DNA of 64,000 nt from Ptychodera flava (lineage: Eukaryota > Hemichordata > Enteropneusta > Ptychoderidae): assembly GCF_041260155.1 (NCBI RefSeq), contig NC_091948.1, positions 6,014,001 to 6,078,000 of the forward strand. The letters are read 5' to 3'. The first letter of the stretch is position 1, and each line of letters begins with the position of its first letter. The position numbers were made by a program, and so were the translations under genes. A model generated the notes under the pieces. That model ran no database searches, had not been told where the DNA came from, and was given only the letters and a program-made list of their open reading frames with translations. This document shows, one piece after another, positions 44,371 through 56,983 of this stretch.

Positions 44371-47300
44371 TTTACATTTTACATATATATTTTAAATATT
44401 CATTCTATGTTTTAATGAAATTGTTGACATGTCAGTTGTAAGATAGGAATTTCAAAGTGTCAATCTTAAAGTTTGAATACAGTATATTTTGAGTGAGCTG
44501 TATTTTGAATGAGCTGTGAATGTATTTCACACTTTCTAAGATGTCCTGAACTGTTGTACAGAAATGGATGTCAATCATTAATATCAAAGAGGAAAAAGCA
44601 GTGAATCAAAAATTTTGATGGGTGTTAAGACTTGCCAACCATCCGATAAATCTCCTGAGGAGCCATAGAGAGCTTTTTTAGCCAAATATGATGTGTACAG
44701 TGTCTGAGAGGACCTTTTTTTTTAACATTGAAACCATAAAAGCACAGCTAATAATGACAAAAACTGCCCTTTTTAACTGTTATTTTGGTCATAAAAAAGC
44801 ATCTTTCTACAGAAAACCTTTGACACAAAGGAAAATAATTGCATCAATGAGAAGGAAAGATATCTTGTAATTTATCTATCTCTAAAATAAGTCACTGTAT
44901 CAAATATATATATCGTGAAATATTTGTGCATGTTGCTTTCTCATAATTCTCATAGAGAGAACAGAAAAGTATCAGGAATTTGTCATCCTTTTCATATGAA
45001 ATGCAGATTTCATAATGGTACACTTTCACTTAGCAAACATCAAGATATCTCTGATTTATTAACGTATGGCGCCCGAAGGGCGCGCCGCAAAATATGAAAC
45101 ATCCTGATATCTCTGATATATATGCTTTGTATATTAAAGTCATGCACCTGAAGGGCATGCTGAAAAATGTCTAATATATCAAAGTAACGAGCTCTTGAAG
45201 AGCACGCTGAAAAAAATGAACATACAGATATCTCTGATGTATGTATGCTTGATATGTTAAAGTTTTTTTGGCCATTTATTCGGATTTGGAAATATTATGA
45301 AATGTCAAATTTACAAATGTACTCTCTTTAACTACCAGTCGACGATGATTTGAAAAGAACTACACAAACAACAAAATTAAAAAAAACGACAGTGATAAGG
45401 TTTGTTGTTGTTGTAATGTTCCCTGTGTATATTTTGTACAGGGACGAGTGGCTGACTTCAAAAACGTAGAATCTGCTGCCAGAATCATTGCCGAGGTCGT
45501 TGACGTTGGGTGTAAGATAATTGTTGAGAAGAGTTCGGTTCCTCTCGGAGCTGCCGAAAGCGTGCGAACCATTCTTCGAGCAAACAGGAAACGAGGTGTG
45601 AAGTATCAGGTAAATAAGAGATACGATGTCGCGCTTGCGAAATGGTAATGTCATTTGCGATGGTGTTATAAAATGTATAAGGGGTTTACTGTCACTCATG
45701 GAACATATCGATGTGTTCAATGGAAAGACGTTGCGACTTTGCAACGAATAGACAATGCGGGAAGAAAGTTAAAGTTGTAGTATGTTATTAAAGATAACAG
45801 TGAAGGCAAAGATTTCAAACGTTTCAGTGATATACATGTAACTTCTTTACGGTGATGTAATCACCAACATAAATTAGACTGAGTTTTTTATTTTGTTTGA
45901 TTGCGGCTCAGAAAAGATCACAAACTGTTTGCGGTGATACCTTTCCTCGAGATTTACGCCAATTAACGTTTGCTCAAAATTGCAGACACGGGACGACGGT
46001 CGTTCTGTCATTGGTCACGTACTTTCGAAATGAGGCGATCGGTCAATGAACGCGTGCTAGACCTCAAACATGTCCCTGACCTCAAACATGTCCCGCTGCT
46101 AAAAGTGCGGCTGACCCGCAGCGTGTTTGCAAGGTTATATCTGATTGGTCGATTGTCACTATTCACAGCAACTTAGGGAGTTTATTTGTATTATTTTATT
46201 ATAACAGTACGATTCTGCCAACCAATTGGATAACAGCTTCGAAATCGCTGCGAGTCGGCCCTAAAAGTGCCGTAAGAACGTGTCCTGTCCCTGGGAATGT
46301 GCATACATATTCTTTCTAATATGCTTTTAAACGAAAAAGCTGCCGTGACGACATCTGTTCACAACTTACGTTTTTCATTATGTGTTAATGTGCCCCCATA
46401 TTCCGTCATGTGTGCCACTGAGAAGACAATGTCATTGTGACCTTGTTGGCAACTCTCAAGCCTTACTTAAGGTAGCTAAATACCTTTTAGACACTTTCAG
46501 ATTTTTATTTTTTCTCAATTGAACACGTCCCAAACCCCAATAAAGTATACATTTTCTGTAAGCCCTGATATTCCTTCAAAACCATGTCTGCGATTTTTTC
46601 CCGAAGGCTCCATTCAAATTATATGGCGTGATAATTAAAATTCCTTGAAAAGCACCTTCATCTAACACCTTTAAGAGCTCATTAAAAAAAAAACAAAGGC
46701 ATATAAAGAAAATCCCAGACACGGTTTTGAAGGATATCGTCAAGGCTTGTCAATGAAGAAATTCCAACCGGAAATCTTGCAGCGTGTTTGCATAAGGCGG
46801 GAAAAACCGGTTTTTGGAAGGTTCAGCAAAACGTTTGTCACGTGACTCTTATGCAAATAATGACCGTGTACTGTGCTTGGTCGGATAGCTCTATATCAGG
46901 GCTTTCAGAAAATGTATACTTTATTGGGGTTTGGGACGTGTTCAATTGAGAAAAAAATAAAAATCTGAAAGTGTCTAAAAGGTATTTAGCTACCTTAACA
47001 AACCAATCACATCATATGAAAAACACTTTAGGTTGGATATAGATTGTTGGATATAACTTTTTCAGAATTGACAGGGTAAAAGGTAACGAGGAAAGAGGAG
47101 AATATTAGCTTGTAATTATCACCAAGACTTCACGTTTTCATTATTTTTCCTTGGGGGAGGGGGGGTAGGGGGATATTGGGTTTGGCAGTAAATGAAGCCG
47201 CCATGTATCTAGTGCTATGTTATATGGACAACTGTAAAGTTGTAAATTGTGATTATATTTTCATTATCCTTGTTTTAGAGACACGTATCTTGTCTTCTTT

Positions 47301-50300
47301 TTCTTCGAAACTTATGTCAAAATATAACGTATTTAATAGCTGGCAAACACAATTTATTCTGTACAAATGACAACATCATTGTACTGACGAATGAATTCCA
47401 GTCCTGACTAACATTTTGTTGTCATACAAATAAATAGCAAAATACATTATCCATATCAAAACACATACAAAGACTATATATAGACAAGTGAAATACTTGG
47501 AGTAAAGTTAACAAAATCGTATTTTAAAAAAACAACAAAATGTTTGAGAGCAAGAGCTACAGCGGTAGAACTCTGATTTGCGCTGATTGTTTCTGAATTC
47601 TAGTGTTGTTCTTCATCATCAACATTAGCAACGTTTTTGAACGGCAGCTTACAGAAACTTCAACATGATAGCATATGTTATTCCACACATGTTTTGCGTT
47701 GTTTTTAGAATACGTCGTTATCCTTTTCAGTGTGATATATAGCTTGTTCTTTTTAAGGGAGTATGCATCTACAAAGTGAAAGACTCAAACTTTTGCTCAA
47801 ACTTTCATAATGAAACCTTCAACCATTCTTTTATCAAATCTGTAATAAAAACCAGGGGTCACAGTGCAAAGTTTGGAACTAGCGAAACAAATTACCCAAT
47901 ATTTTGCAATATTTGAAATTCAAAAATGGCCGACATTCCTGTGTTAACTCTATGGGGAAAAAATAAATTTTGGATTTTCGCAAAAGTAAAGGTTTTGCTT
48001 TCTCCAAGAGCTTTAAAATGAGCTCCCACAAGTGGTACGTGTGGATCAGAAAAGAATTGTAAAAATTTGAGAGTCCGACTATCTGTCCCCGAGCCGAGTT
48101 TTACCTTAAATTACAGGGTGCGCGACTTAGAAAGTTGCAGAAAATGAAGAGTTCTATTACAAATTACAAATAACAAAACATTCTGTCCTGGTTCGTTTTG
48201 GTACATAGTATTTCTATTCCATGTGTAAGTTTATACGGTTTATTCGTCCGCATTTGCATAACTGACATAAAGAGGTTACTGAGAAGATCAATATCGAGGA
48301 AACTTACGTCACCTGTCATGACCCAACACCTAAAGAACTCACGCCGTATCCGATCGTGTGGAGTCGAAGACAAACCTATATCGTAGGATCTCAACCTTGG
48401 TCAATTATGACAGTGAAGTCAGTGGCGAGTAGGAATTCAAATCCACTCTGCTCCCAATTTTTGACTCGAAAAGAAAATTAAAATCACTATCATTTGACAC
48501 TAAAACAAGCGATAATAACCCTTCTCTTCATTCAGGTGTTGTCGAACCCAGAGTTCTTCACTGAGGAGACAACAGTCGAAGATTTGCTTGATCCTGACCG
48601 CATAGTCATCGGCGGCGAACAAAGCCCTGGAGGGGCAAATGCTATAAATATTCTATCGTCAATATACGAGCATTGGGTGCCCCGTCAGAAGGTTATCAAG
48701 ACAAACAAGTGGTCATCGGAACTTTCTAAACTGGTAATTGTGTTTTGCATCTAGTTTGCCTTTCAAAGAAACTTAAAATTTAATATTCTTAGCAGTCCGA
48801 AAAAGTGTTCAAGCAGTGGATTGACGGTGATGGTGAAGAAATTTTCACCAGGCTGCGGTCACAGGCGTTTGATACCTCGACAATGTCTGTGAGCAGGACT
48901 GTGTCTGGCACACTAATGCAATACTGATTTCTCTATTGCATTAGCCTGTGCTGGCATGCAGTGCATTAGTCCTGCTCATTGACATCGTCCAGCTAACGAA
49001 CCCCTGTGACTGCGACGTGGTTTGGCATTTAAATGCGTTCGTAAATTATAAAAAGATGGGTCGCCATATCTTGAATACGTTCTTTTTCATAACGTCAATG
49101 GTGGAATGGTTTGATCAATGAAATAATGAAGTGAACATAAACGGACATTTTTCGATGCAAAATACATCGTAGTTCATGGCTGTTCTTACGTTGATAGTTC
49201 CTTCAAAGCTACATCTGTATCAAGAACAACGTCTCCCTGGATTTGGCCGATTAAATGATAAATGTGGTGTAGTTTTCATTTAGCATTTCTGCAGTTAACA
49301 TCGTTTCCTTAATACGTCCGCCCTAAAATCGAACAGTTTTAGAGCAATTCCAGACGCACAACCCACTCATAGTCACATGTTTAATAGAATTAGGTATTTC
49401 CCGCATTAGAAAGTGAAGTTGTAGATACAGACCTATCAATATAAAAACTTAATTCGACATCCTATTACTTTACAGGCAGCAAGTGCATTTCTGGCGCGAC
49501 GTATCTCCAGTATCTGCGCAATAAGTGAAGTCTGTGAAGCCACAGGGGCAGACGCTAATGAAGTGGCGCGTGCTCTCGGCGCTGACAGCAGACTTGGGCC
49601 GGGCCTACTTCATTCCCATCAAGGTAAATGAATAGTATACCGCTAACCCTTTCCCGTTCTTCGCAAAATCATCGCTGATTGCGGAGATAGGGTTTTCCAA
49701 AATTTTAAACAAAAGAACATGGAAACATTCATGTTTGGTTACGGGATATTGCTTAATACATGGAATTCAACGATATTGATTATACAAATATAGAGATGTC
49801 GAGGAGTAGAAATATCACCAGAAGTACAATCTCATCATTTAATCATAATTTGCATATTTAGCAAAGTAATGAACTGGGTTCGATAGCTCATACTACATGA
49901 CCAAAGGTCAAGTAATAGTTTTCTGAACGGTAGGGCTGATAGCGACGCACTTAGATGTTGACGGGGATTGCCCACGTTATTGGGGCTTATTTCCATAACA
50001 CATCACTTTCAAGACATAATTAATATTAGAAGTGCACGAAATCTGTTAGGAAATTTGCTAATGATTTCGATACTGCAAAGACATTGCCGAATTAAACGAG
50101 GCAGTGTCGTACCTTGTGTTAGCCACAATAATTGTAACCCGGGGTCCGTGCCATGGTTGTTGGTTATTGTTGCACCACAGGGAAGCAAGGATAAACAAAC
50201 AAACAAACAAACAGACAAACAAACAAACAAATAAAAGATGAACAGATATGAGAGAAAATAATAAATTGAATAAGAATTGAAATAACTGACTGAACAACAC

Positions 50301-52230
50301 ATGCAAAATATTCAAAATGCGACGTCAGTATTATTATTTAGTGGGTATAGTGACACTAACGTCGTATCTTGAAGATGTTGCATCTATGTTCAGTCAATTA
50401 TTTTAATCCTTATTCAATTTATTATTTTCTCTCATAATTAATATTATTTATTTGTGTGTTGGTTGGTTGGTTGGTTTATTTTTTCGTCTTCCCTGCGGTT
50501 ATAGCAGCTACAATTTGTGTCTAATTTATAAATTAACATACAAAATATTTTTGTACTCCAGATTTAAACAGCCAAAAGTTCATTATTCTCTTCGTTTGAT
50601 TTTTGATATTTCGTTGCGATTTCCCTCACTGACCATATTCTATTTAAATTTTGCAAGAACACCGCCATCTCGTTGTTTCGTTGTCGAAATAATTTTGATG
50701 ACAACAACTGCAAGGTCTTAATTTTCTGAGTAGTATGTCTTTCATGAACATACGTATCCTCAGTGTGGAGATGCCTACACCCGTGCTTACCATGATAACT
50801 TTTACATCTACTACACAATCACGTCACCATGAGAAAAAAACTCAACGAATCACACATCGCTCTTGTTTGACGAAAAATGGAAAATCATCTTCACGTTATA
50901 TTCACATTGAAAACTGTACTTTGAAAGAAAAAAAATTATAATTAAATTAAATTAAAAAAATTAATTAATTAAATTATAATTAATTCTGTCATTTATTTCC
51001 GTATGGTTATCATTCAGGATTGAGCATTAGTTATTTCCAGAAAGATGTTTTGAATCTAGTCTACCTCTGTGAAGCTTTGAATCTTCCTGAAGTGGCAGCA
51101 TACTGGCAGCAGGTACGTTTTCAGAATATCTCGTTCGACAAAAACGGACGGACATTCACAGCTGGTGAATGTGCCGTGCAACACATCGGTAGGGAACATA
51201 TCGGTAGAGTTAGTGACGATTTTTCTAACTGCACAGACTTCCCTGTCTTTTCTGACGAACTTGGATACTATATCACAATACTACACCATAATACTTACGC
51301 GGATAATGCCCTCTTTGTACTGACCCCTTTCCGCGGTCACAGATGCCACATTTACTTCTGCCAGTTTTGCAGCTGTGGAATTGTTTACAATGATATGTAG
51401 TTCTGAATTATCTTTAATAACAATTTATCAATGGAATGTATTGTACAATGGCACCAGCCTATCGTATTTGAAAATAATGGATCGATATAGTGGCCCTCTG
51501 AACATGACAATCCTTGTCCATTTGTAATAGGTGATTGACACCTGATACAATGCCAGTTTTGAAATATGCCTGTTTTTATACCTATAATTATTCTGGCAGT
51601 TTGGAACATCTAGGGAGCTTTTAACTAACTGGTTGGTTATTGTCATTATTGATTCATGGCAAAACAGCAAGTTACCTGTACATCAAGAGGCTTCGTTTCA
51701 GACTCCTTAACTTGCAGTAAATAATGAGAATCTACCAATCATATACAACCTTCCGAGCCACTACACATTGGTTCTAATTATCCCCTTGAATAAAACTGGT
51801 GCCGTAACAAGTGGTGTAAACATCTCATAGCTTCTATTATCAAAACCGATCTATACATATTTCTCATGATTGAGATGAATACACATTATGCACCTACAAG
51901 TTTGCAGGATCAAAACAAATATTTACAACCAAGAAAGTACATTCATCTACAGTCTCTGAGTATCTGGATGTGATACATGGGATCATAATTCAGCAAGTTT
52001 TAGATGGAACTGGTATGGTTCTATTCGAACTGAAATTTTTAATGAAAATAGTCAAAATATAATATATCAGTACAGATACTATTCTATATGCTTTAGGGTT
52101 AGTTGCACAATGCTACCATCATGGGATCAGAAACAATACTCAACGATATTGTTGAAGTTGTGAGTGTCTGTCTGTCTGTCTGTGTGTGTGTGTGTGTGTG
52201 TGTGTCTGTCTGTCTGTCTGTCTGTCTGTG

Positions 52231-52261
<31 letters not shown>

Positions 52262-54801
52262 GTCAGTAAACATTCGGTAATTGTTTTCCATGTTCTGTCG
52301 CAGGTGCTTGACATTGATCATTGTTACAGGAAGAAATTTGCTTCAAGAATCGTCAAATGTTTATTTAACACGGTCACCAACAAAAAGATCGCCGTCTTAG
52401 GATTTCGTTCAATGGACATGAGGTTCGATATTTCATGTACATCCTTCCTTGCCAGAGACAATACGTTAGCTTATCTTTGCAAAACAGCTTCCTTATCGGC
52501 TGGCTGTTAATTTGAAATTGATATTATTCAGTGTATACGTTTATTCTTTAAGTTTTATTGGAATGTTTGTGCTCACTTTCACTGACTCATGCTCTGCAAG
52601 ACACTTCCAAGTTACAGACATTTCGTGCTCCTAGACATTAAATACTTGTATGGTATCCCACAGTATCACAATAAACTTGTGAAATATGATTCTGTCGATT
52701 TGATACAAATTTCCAAAATTTTATTCCATTTGTAACAAAATTTCTTTGAGTTTAATTTTCATGTTTAAATTTTGTATATTGCAGTATAAGGATTTGCATA
52801 TTAACCTCATATAGACATATTGGGAAGCCATCTACCTATGGGTCTTGGCTCAGTGTATTTCGTAGAAACATTAATGTATATCATTATTATTACCATCATC
52901 ATCGTCACATCTTGGTTTAAGAATTCCCGATATGTCTTACTTCAGTTACTATCATGGATTTTACTATGGCTTTGTCTTGAGCATCTCTGTTTTGTTTGTC
53001 GACCGTTGTATGTGTTCTTTGGTCTGCTAAACATTCTATAATTCTATATTAGGACTTTATGATTTATGGGTTGGTATAATTGTTACTTTAAAACCATTTT
53101 AAATTCCCAGAGAATCATCCAGTATGTATGTCTGCAAGTATTTAATGGATGAAGGTGCAAGACTGGTAATTTTTGACCCAAATGTGACGCGTGAACAAAT
53201 ACTGGAAAACTTGTCCGATACTTCAATGCCGGGAGGCCAAGATGCTGGTAATTTTAATTATGCTGTTTTTTTTTAAATGAGTCACAAAAGTGCATATTTT
53301 CAGAATGGGGAAGCAAGATGATTCACAATTGACACATGCTATATAGTGTATATGTTCCTTGTGGAAGCAAGACCTAGTAGTTTTGTTCATGTAAATATGG
53401 AAGCCATGGAAACGTTCAAAGAAAATAAATCAAAAAGTAGTTGGAGGGCTCTCTTTACATATTCCAAAAATTCATTGTGACTGTTCACTTGTTTCGTTAT
53501 GGTATAATTTAATCCATTCCCCATTTCCCTATCTAGAGGTCCAACTTTACCATAAAAAACAATGGGATTGGTTGAAACCATGGTGGTGAAAGGGTGAAAG
53601 GAAAAGTTTGTCACGTAAACCAACTTTACATTCCTATCCTTCGTTAACATTTCATCATTGTAGACAGTTGGTAATGTATGTTGTATCGAAAATTTGACAA
53701 AGCATAACCTCCTTGTTAAGTCCAACTGCTTTTTTATCTTATTCAAGGCTAATTCCGTTGAGGAGTCTGTTGGTCACTTAAACAAGACCACAATTGTTTC
53801 TCAGTGAATTTGTAAAAATATTAATTTTTTGACATGACCACTCAAGATATTGTCAGCCAAATGTATGATTGGCAATCATTAGCAATAAATGGTGCAGTTT
53901 TAGTGCGATTATTATAGATGCATCTAGGCACACAATACATCCATGAAAAATCAATGCCATAGGTAGCATTGATTTTAGTTTCAAGACGTAATTTTTATGG
54001 TTTCAGTGGAAAGACTTGTCACCATGGCAAGAGATCCATATGAAGCTCTATCTGGTGCCCATGCATTGGTTGTATGCACAGAATGGGATGAATTCAAGGT
54101 AATATTTTTCATTTTTAGCACTATGTTCGTGTAAACTTTACTGCGACACACTCTGGAAATGGACAATTGGATATTGAGAACATGTGTATCGACTTTGATT
54201 GTGGTCATCACACACTGGATTTGTCTACAGCTTTCTTTCCCAGAACAAAGTTGTGAAACCGCTTCTAAGCATGAATGAGAATATGTCTGGTTACAAACCG
54301 GCATCTACATTCAAGTAGGAAAAGTAAATCCACCTGCAGTACATATGGCAATCCGCCCACTTAATTTTTATGTTAGCTGCAGATGCACACAATTTTTAAG
54401 TAATACACCTCCAAAACCAATGCAACGCACAGGACACTTGCGCAAAGAAACATTTCGGAGGAAAAAATAGTGATGAGTCAAATGGTCAGCTAGTCAAAGG
54501 AAATTAACCACCCCAGAGTTATAAGCTTTATACTGGATCAAATGCCAAGTTTTTAAAGAAAGCAACAACAGACTATTAAAATGTTGAAGGACTTGTACCT
54601 TTTTGTATTACTTTTCCATAACAGCGATATGACTTCCGAAGAATCTACGATGGTATGGTGAAACCAGCATTCGCTTTTGATGGAAGAGGTATTCTAGATG
54701 CTGAACATCTTGTAGACATCGGTTTTGTTGTTGAAGTCATCGGGAAAACTGTAAACGGCAAGGGAGTTTGTCCACGTGCAAAGTGGAGATACCTACACTA
54801 A
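40487..54801 (+). CDS. UGDH copy 2: UDP-glucose dehydrogenase-like probable pseudoenzyme
   Basis: Exons: 40487-40645, 43396-43533, 45442-45609, 48536-48733, 49476-49623, 51018-51112, 52304-52422, 53111-53247, 54007-54098, 54625-54801 (TAA). Phases equal those of copy 1, all sites are GT-AG, and the frame is open for 476 aa. The NAD motif GAGYVGGPT, Glu161 and Lys220 remain. Asn224 is Ser, the FLQAS sugar loop is LLHSH, and FGGSCFQKD is LSISYFQKD, so Cys276 is Tyr (codon 51032-51034). [12 protein letters not shown] is GFRSMDMR, losing Lys339 and four residues. IYE at the end of exon 1 is VNM, and Thr131 is Ser. Dehydrogenase activity is very unlikely. Open frame and mostly silent changes in exons 9-10 argue for a retained protein role, perhaps as a non-catalytic subunit with copy 1. 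A young pseudogene or assembly mosaic is the alternative. Confidence 0.88.
41050..41407 (+). mobile_element. ~350 bp MITE, AAGGTAGTATGCACCT family, copy 2
   Basis: The best-preserved member: TTAAGGTAGAACGCGCCTCG at the left, CGAGGTGCATATTACCTTAA at the right, so the ends are inverted and TTAA-bounded. It lies in UGDH copy 2 intron 1. Confidence 0.85.
43278..43395 (+). repeat. (CATT)n/(CATC)n microsatellite forming the intron 1 acceptor tract
   Basis: Repeats of CATC then CATT run directly into the TTCAAG acceptor of UGDH copy 2 exon 2 (exon starts 43396). The usual pyrimidine tract is thus supplied by the microsatellite. Confidence 0.85.
44110..45265 (+). mobile_element. Family A TIR element, copy 2 (right end missing)
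   Basis: It begins AGGGACTGGTCAGTTTCTTT and follows 1-1160 closely: the GTGACCCCC subterminal units, a (TA)n run at 44290-44365, the central part, and the hairpin units (GCGCCCGAAGGGCGC at 45069). Similarity stops near 45265, so the right ~200 bp and its TIR are absent. It lies in UGDH copy 2 intron 2. Confidence 0.8.
46467..46998. mobile_element. 532-bp TTAA-bounded foldback element
   Basis: TTAAGGTAGCTAAATACC at the left is inverted at the right end (GGTATTTAGCTACCTTAA). The arms pair almost perfectly for about 105 bp and again further in (CCTTCAAAACC / GGTTTTGAAGG). It shares TTAAGGTAG with the ~350 bp MITE family. It lies in UGDH copy 2 intron 3. Confidence 0.85.
47753..48109 (-). mobile_element. 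~350 bp MITE, AAGGTAGTATGCACCT family, copy 3
   Basis: Reverse-oriented member in UGDH copy 2 intron 3. It keeps ACTTTTGCTCAAACTTTC, ATTTGAAATTCAAAAATGG and CTGTCCCCGAG, and ends TTTTACCTTAA. Confidence 0.8.
50150..50510. repeat. Hairpin repeat, GACGTC family, copy 2
   Basis: The centre (about 50245-50440) is an inverted repeat: GAGAGAAAATAATAAATTGA... pairs with ...TCAATTTATTATTTTCTCTC, and ATGCGACGTCA with AACGTCGTAT. Outside it are AAAC repeats on the left and GGTT repeats on the right, then ACAGGGAAG / CTTCCCTGCGG. It lies in UGDH copy 2 intron 5. Confidence 0.7.
52160..52263 (+). repeat. (TCTG)n/(TG)n microsatellite
   Basis: Alternating TCTG and TG runs end about 40 bp before the acceptor of UGDH copy 2 exon 7. 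Cys/Val-rich frames through it are artefacts. Confidence 0.85.
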
Positions 54802-56983
54802 AACAAAGTTTAATGACAGCAAAGAATACTGTCTCTGCAGTATTATTGAACTCTGCTGATCTTATGCACAATTTTTTTCACACAATTTTTTTCTTTCTGT
54901 CAAATTTTCTACAGTTTGTTAGAGTGACCACAAATGGCAGATCCATTGCATTGTGTTAGGTTTTTACGGGCAACTTTGTCAATTTCAGCCACAGATGTTG
55001 CCGGTATCAAACTGTGAGAGTATCGTCAGTTTGACCATTCCTATTTAGGGGAGAAGCATTTAATTTATGGAGGGGTGTTGGCAAAAAAAATTGCACATAC
55101 CAAATTTGTTCAAGCACAGTTAGTTTGACCATTCCTGTCTAAGGGAGAACCATTTGATTTCTGGAGGGGTGGGCAGAGAAAAAATATTGTCCATACTTGT
55201 TACAATGCAGTCAGTTTGACCATTTGTATCTAAGGGGAGAAACGTTTAATTTGGGAATTAATTTGACAATCCCTACCTAAGGGGAGAAACGCTTGATTGT
55301 GGGGGAAGGGGTTGCCCGTACCAAACACTCAGAGCAAAGTCAATTTGACCATTCCTAAGGGAGGAACAATTTGATTTCTGGAGCGAGTGCTTGAAAAAAT
55401 ATTGCAAATATGAACTTATCAGTGGATGATAAGTTTGACCATTCTTGTCTGAGGGGCGATATTTTATTTTTTTTTTGGGGGGGGGACTGTTTGGAGAAAA
55501 CAAATTAGGCAGGTTCAGAAGAAAATAATTGATCCTGTAATGGCTTGAGAACAAAATAGACAAACAATAGAAACAAAAATTTGCTGTCACAGTGACGGAA
55601 AATTGTTGCCATACCTATTTCCTCCACCCCCTAGAAATCAAATGGTTCTCCCCTAGTTGCAGCCTTTGCACCTCTGCTAATGAAAGTGGCGTTTACTGTC
55701 CCTTGATGATTAGTCAAGTAGATGCTCACAGAAAGGTTTCCTTTATCACCAGTAGATTTTTTAACACCGTTATTTATATATTAATTGAGAACTCTCAGAA
55801 CTTTCCTGGTATTGATGCGGTATTATTATTATGTACTTGTTATCATGATAAGATTTTTGGGAAAGTGTGTTTCCACCATAAATACAGCATAGCACAGCCA
55901 GTTAGACAGACTTGGAATTGACTGGCTGAGGAAGTTGACGGCAAGAGGGACATTTCCTGTGAAAATAAAACTTCTAGTCTCTGTTTGCTTCTACTGTTGT
56001 CAACTGGAGAGTGTGACATCCAGAAGGTGCTTTGCACTTCTCACTTAAAGTATAGGTTTTTACACAGTCTTTGTCACTTTTTGTTAAGTTAGGACCAACC
56101 TTTAAGTTTTTAAACAGTTTTAAACAAATCTGTTTTACTTAGTTTTACTTGTTGTTTTAAATAAATGTTTTATCAGAAACTCACTTACTTCACTCTTCCT
56201 TCCCATGTTACAAAATGCCTCTTCAAAAGCAGATCAAACTCTATGTACATTCAAGCTTGTCTTGGATTTCATGTTTTCTCACATTGACAAAAAGTCCAAA
56301 CATGAGACCTCCCTTTTATGGAAATGTAAATTGTTTTTAATTACTTTGTCTAGTTTTTAATTACTTGCTCTAGTTTATTGAAATATTTGTTGTAACTGAC
56401 AGTCGTTATGTTTTTTAGGATTGAGCTTGGCAAAATATCCCAAAAACATTTTCTACCATGTAAAAGCCTGTATCATTGGAGTACAGTGTACTTGATGGGT
56501 ATAGAAATGCCTTACCTAAAACAAAATCTGACTAGAAGCCACCAACAATGAATATAAAAAGTAGGGGTATGGTCATTTTACGGACTCCATTATTATGCAT
56601 GTTGGTAATACTATGCTCGATTTTCTCTGAGCTGTTAATATCATTGATGCACCACTTGATGGGCCAATAAAACTTTATATCACGGGAAAAATGTTTTGTC
56701 TTCTTTTGTTATACAAAAAGACAGACAAATCTTGTCATTTACGCATCTTTAATGAGATAAAACTACTGTACAGTCCACTTCCAGACAAGTGGTGATTACA
56801 CAAGAGTGTACAGGTTTGGATGTGGCTGTCTCATGAACCTGCAACTCAGCAGTAGATACTGCGTACATTTCGACATGCCAGGAGGTAGCAAATGCCGAGA
56901 CGTCCCAGATGAAATCTGATGATGTTGTCATGCAACCGGAATGTCAGGATCAGCAGGGAGAGGAAGACCAGATTAACTTTCCA
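54802..56983. other. Convergent spacer between UGDH copy 2 and EIF2B5
   Basis: Both genes end into this stretch. It holds a degenerate minisatellite (55010-55465) and an inverted single unit near 55612-55662. On the minus strand an ATTAAA lies near 56747-56752, about 235 bp past the EIF2B5 stop, a possible poly(A) signal. No coding exon is supported. Confidence 0.45.
55010..55465 (+). repeat. Degenerate minisatellite, period about 70-110 bp
   Basis: About six units share GTTTGACCATTCCT, then TAAGGGGAGAA, then TTTGATTTCTGGAGGGG. Units vary in length and spacing. An inverse of part of the unit (CTAGAAATCAAATGGTTCTC) is at 55632-55651. Confidence 0.65.
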
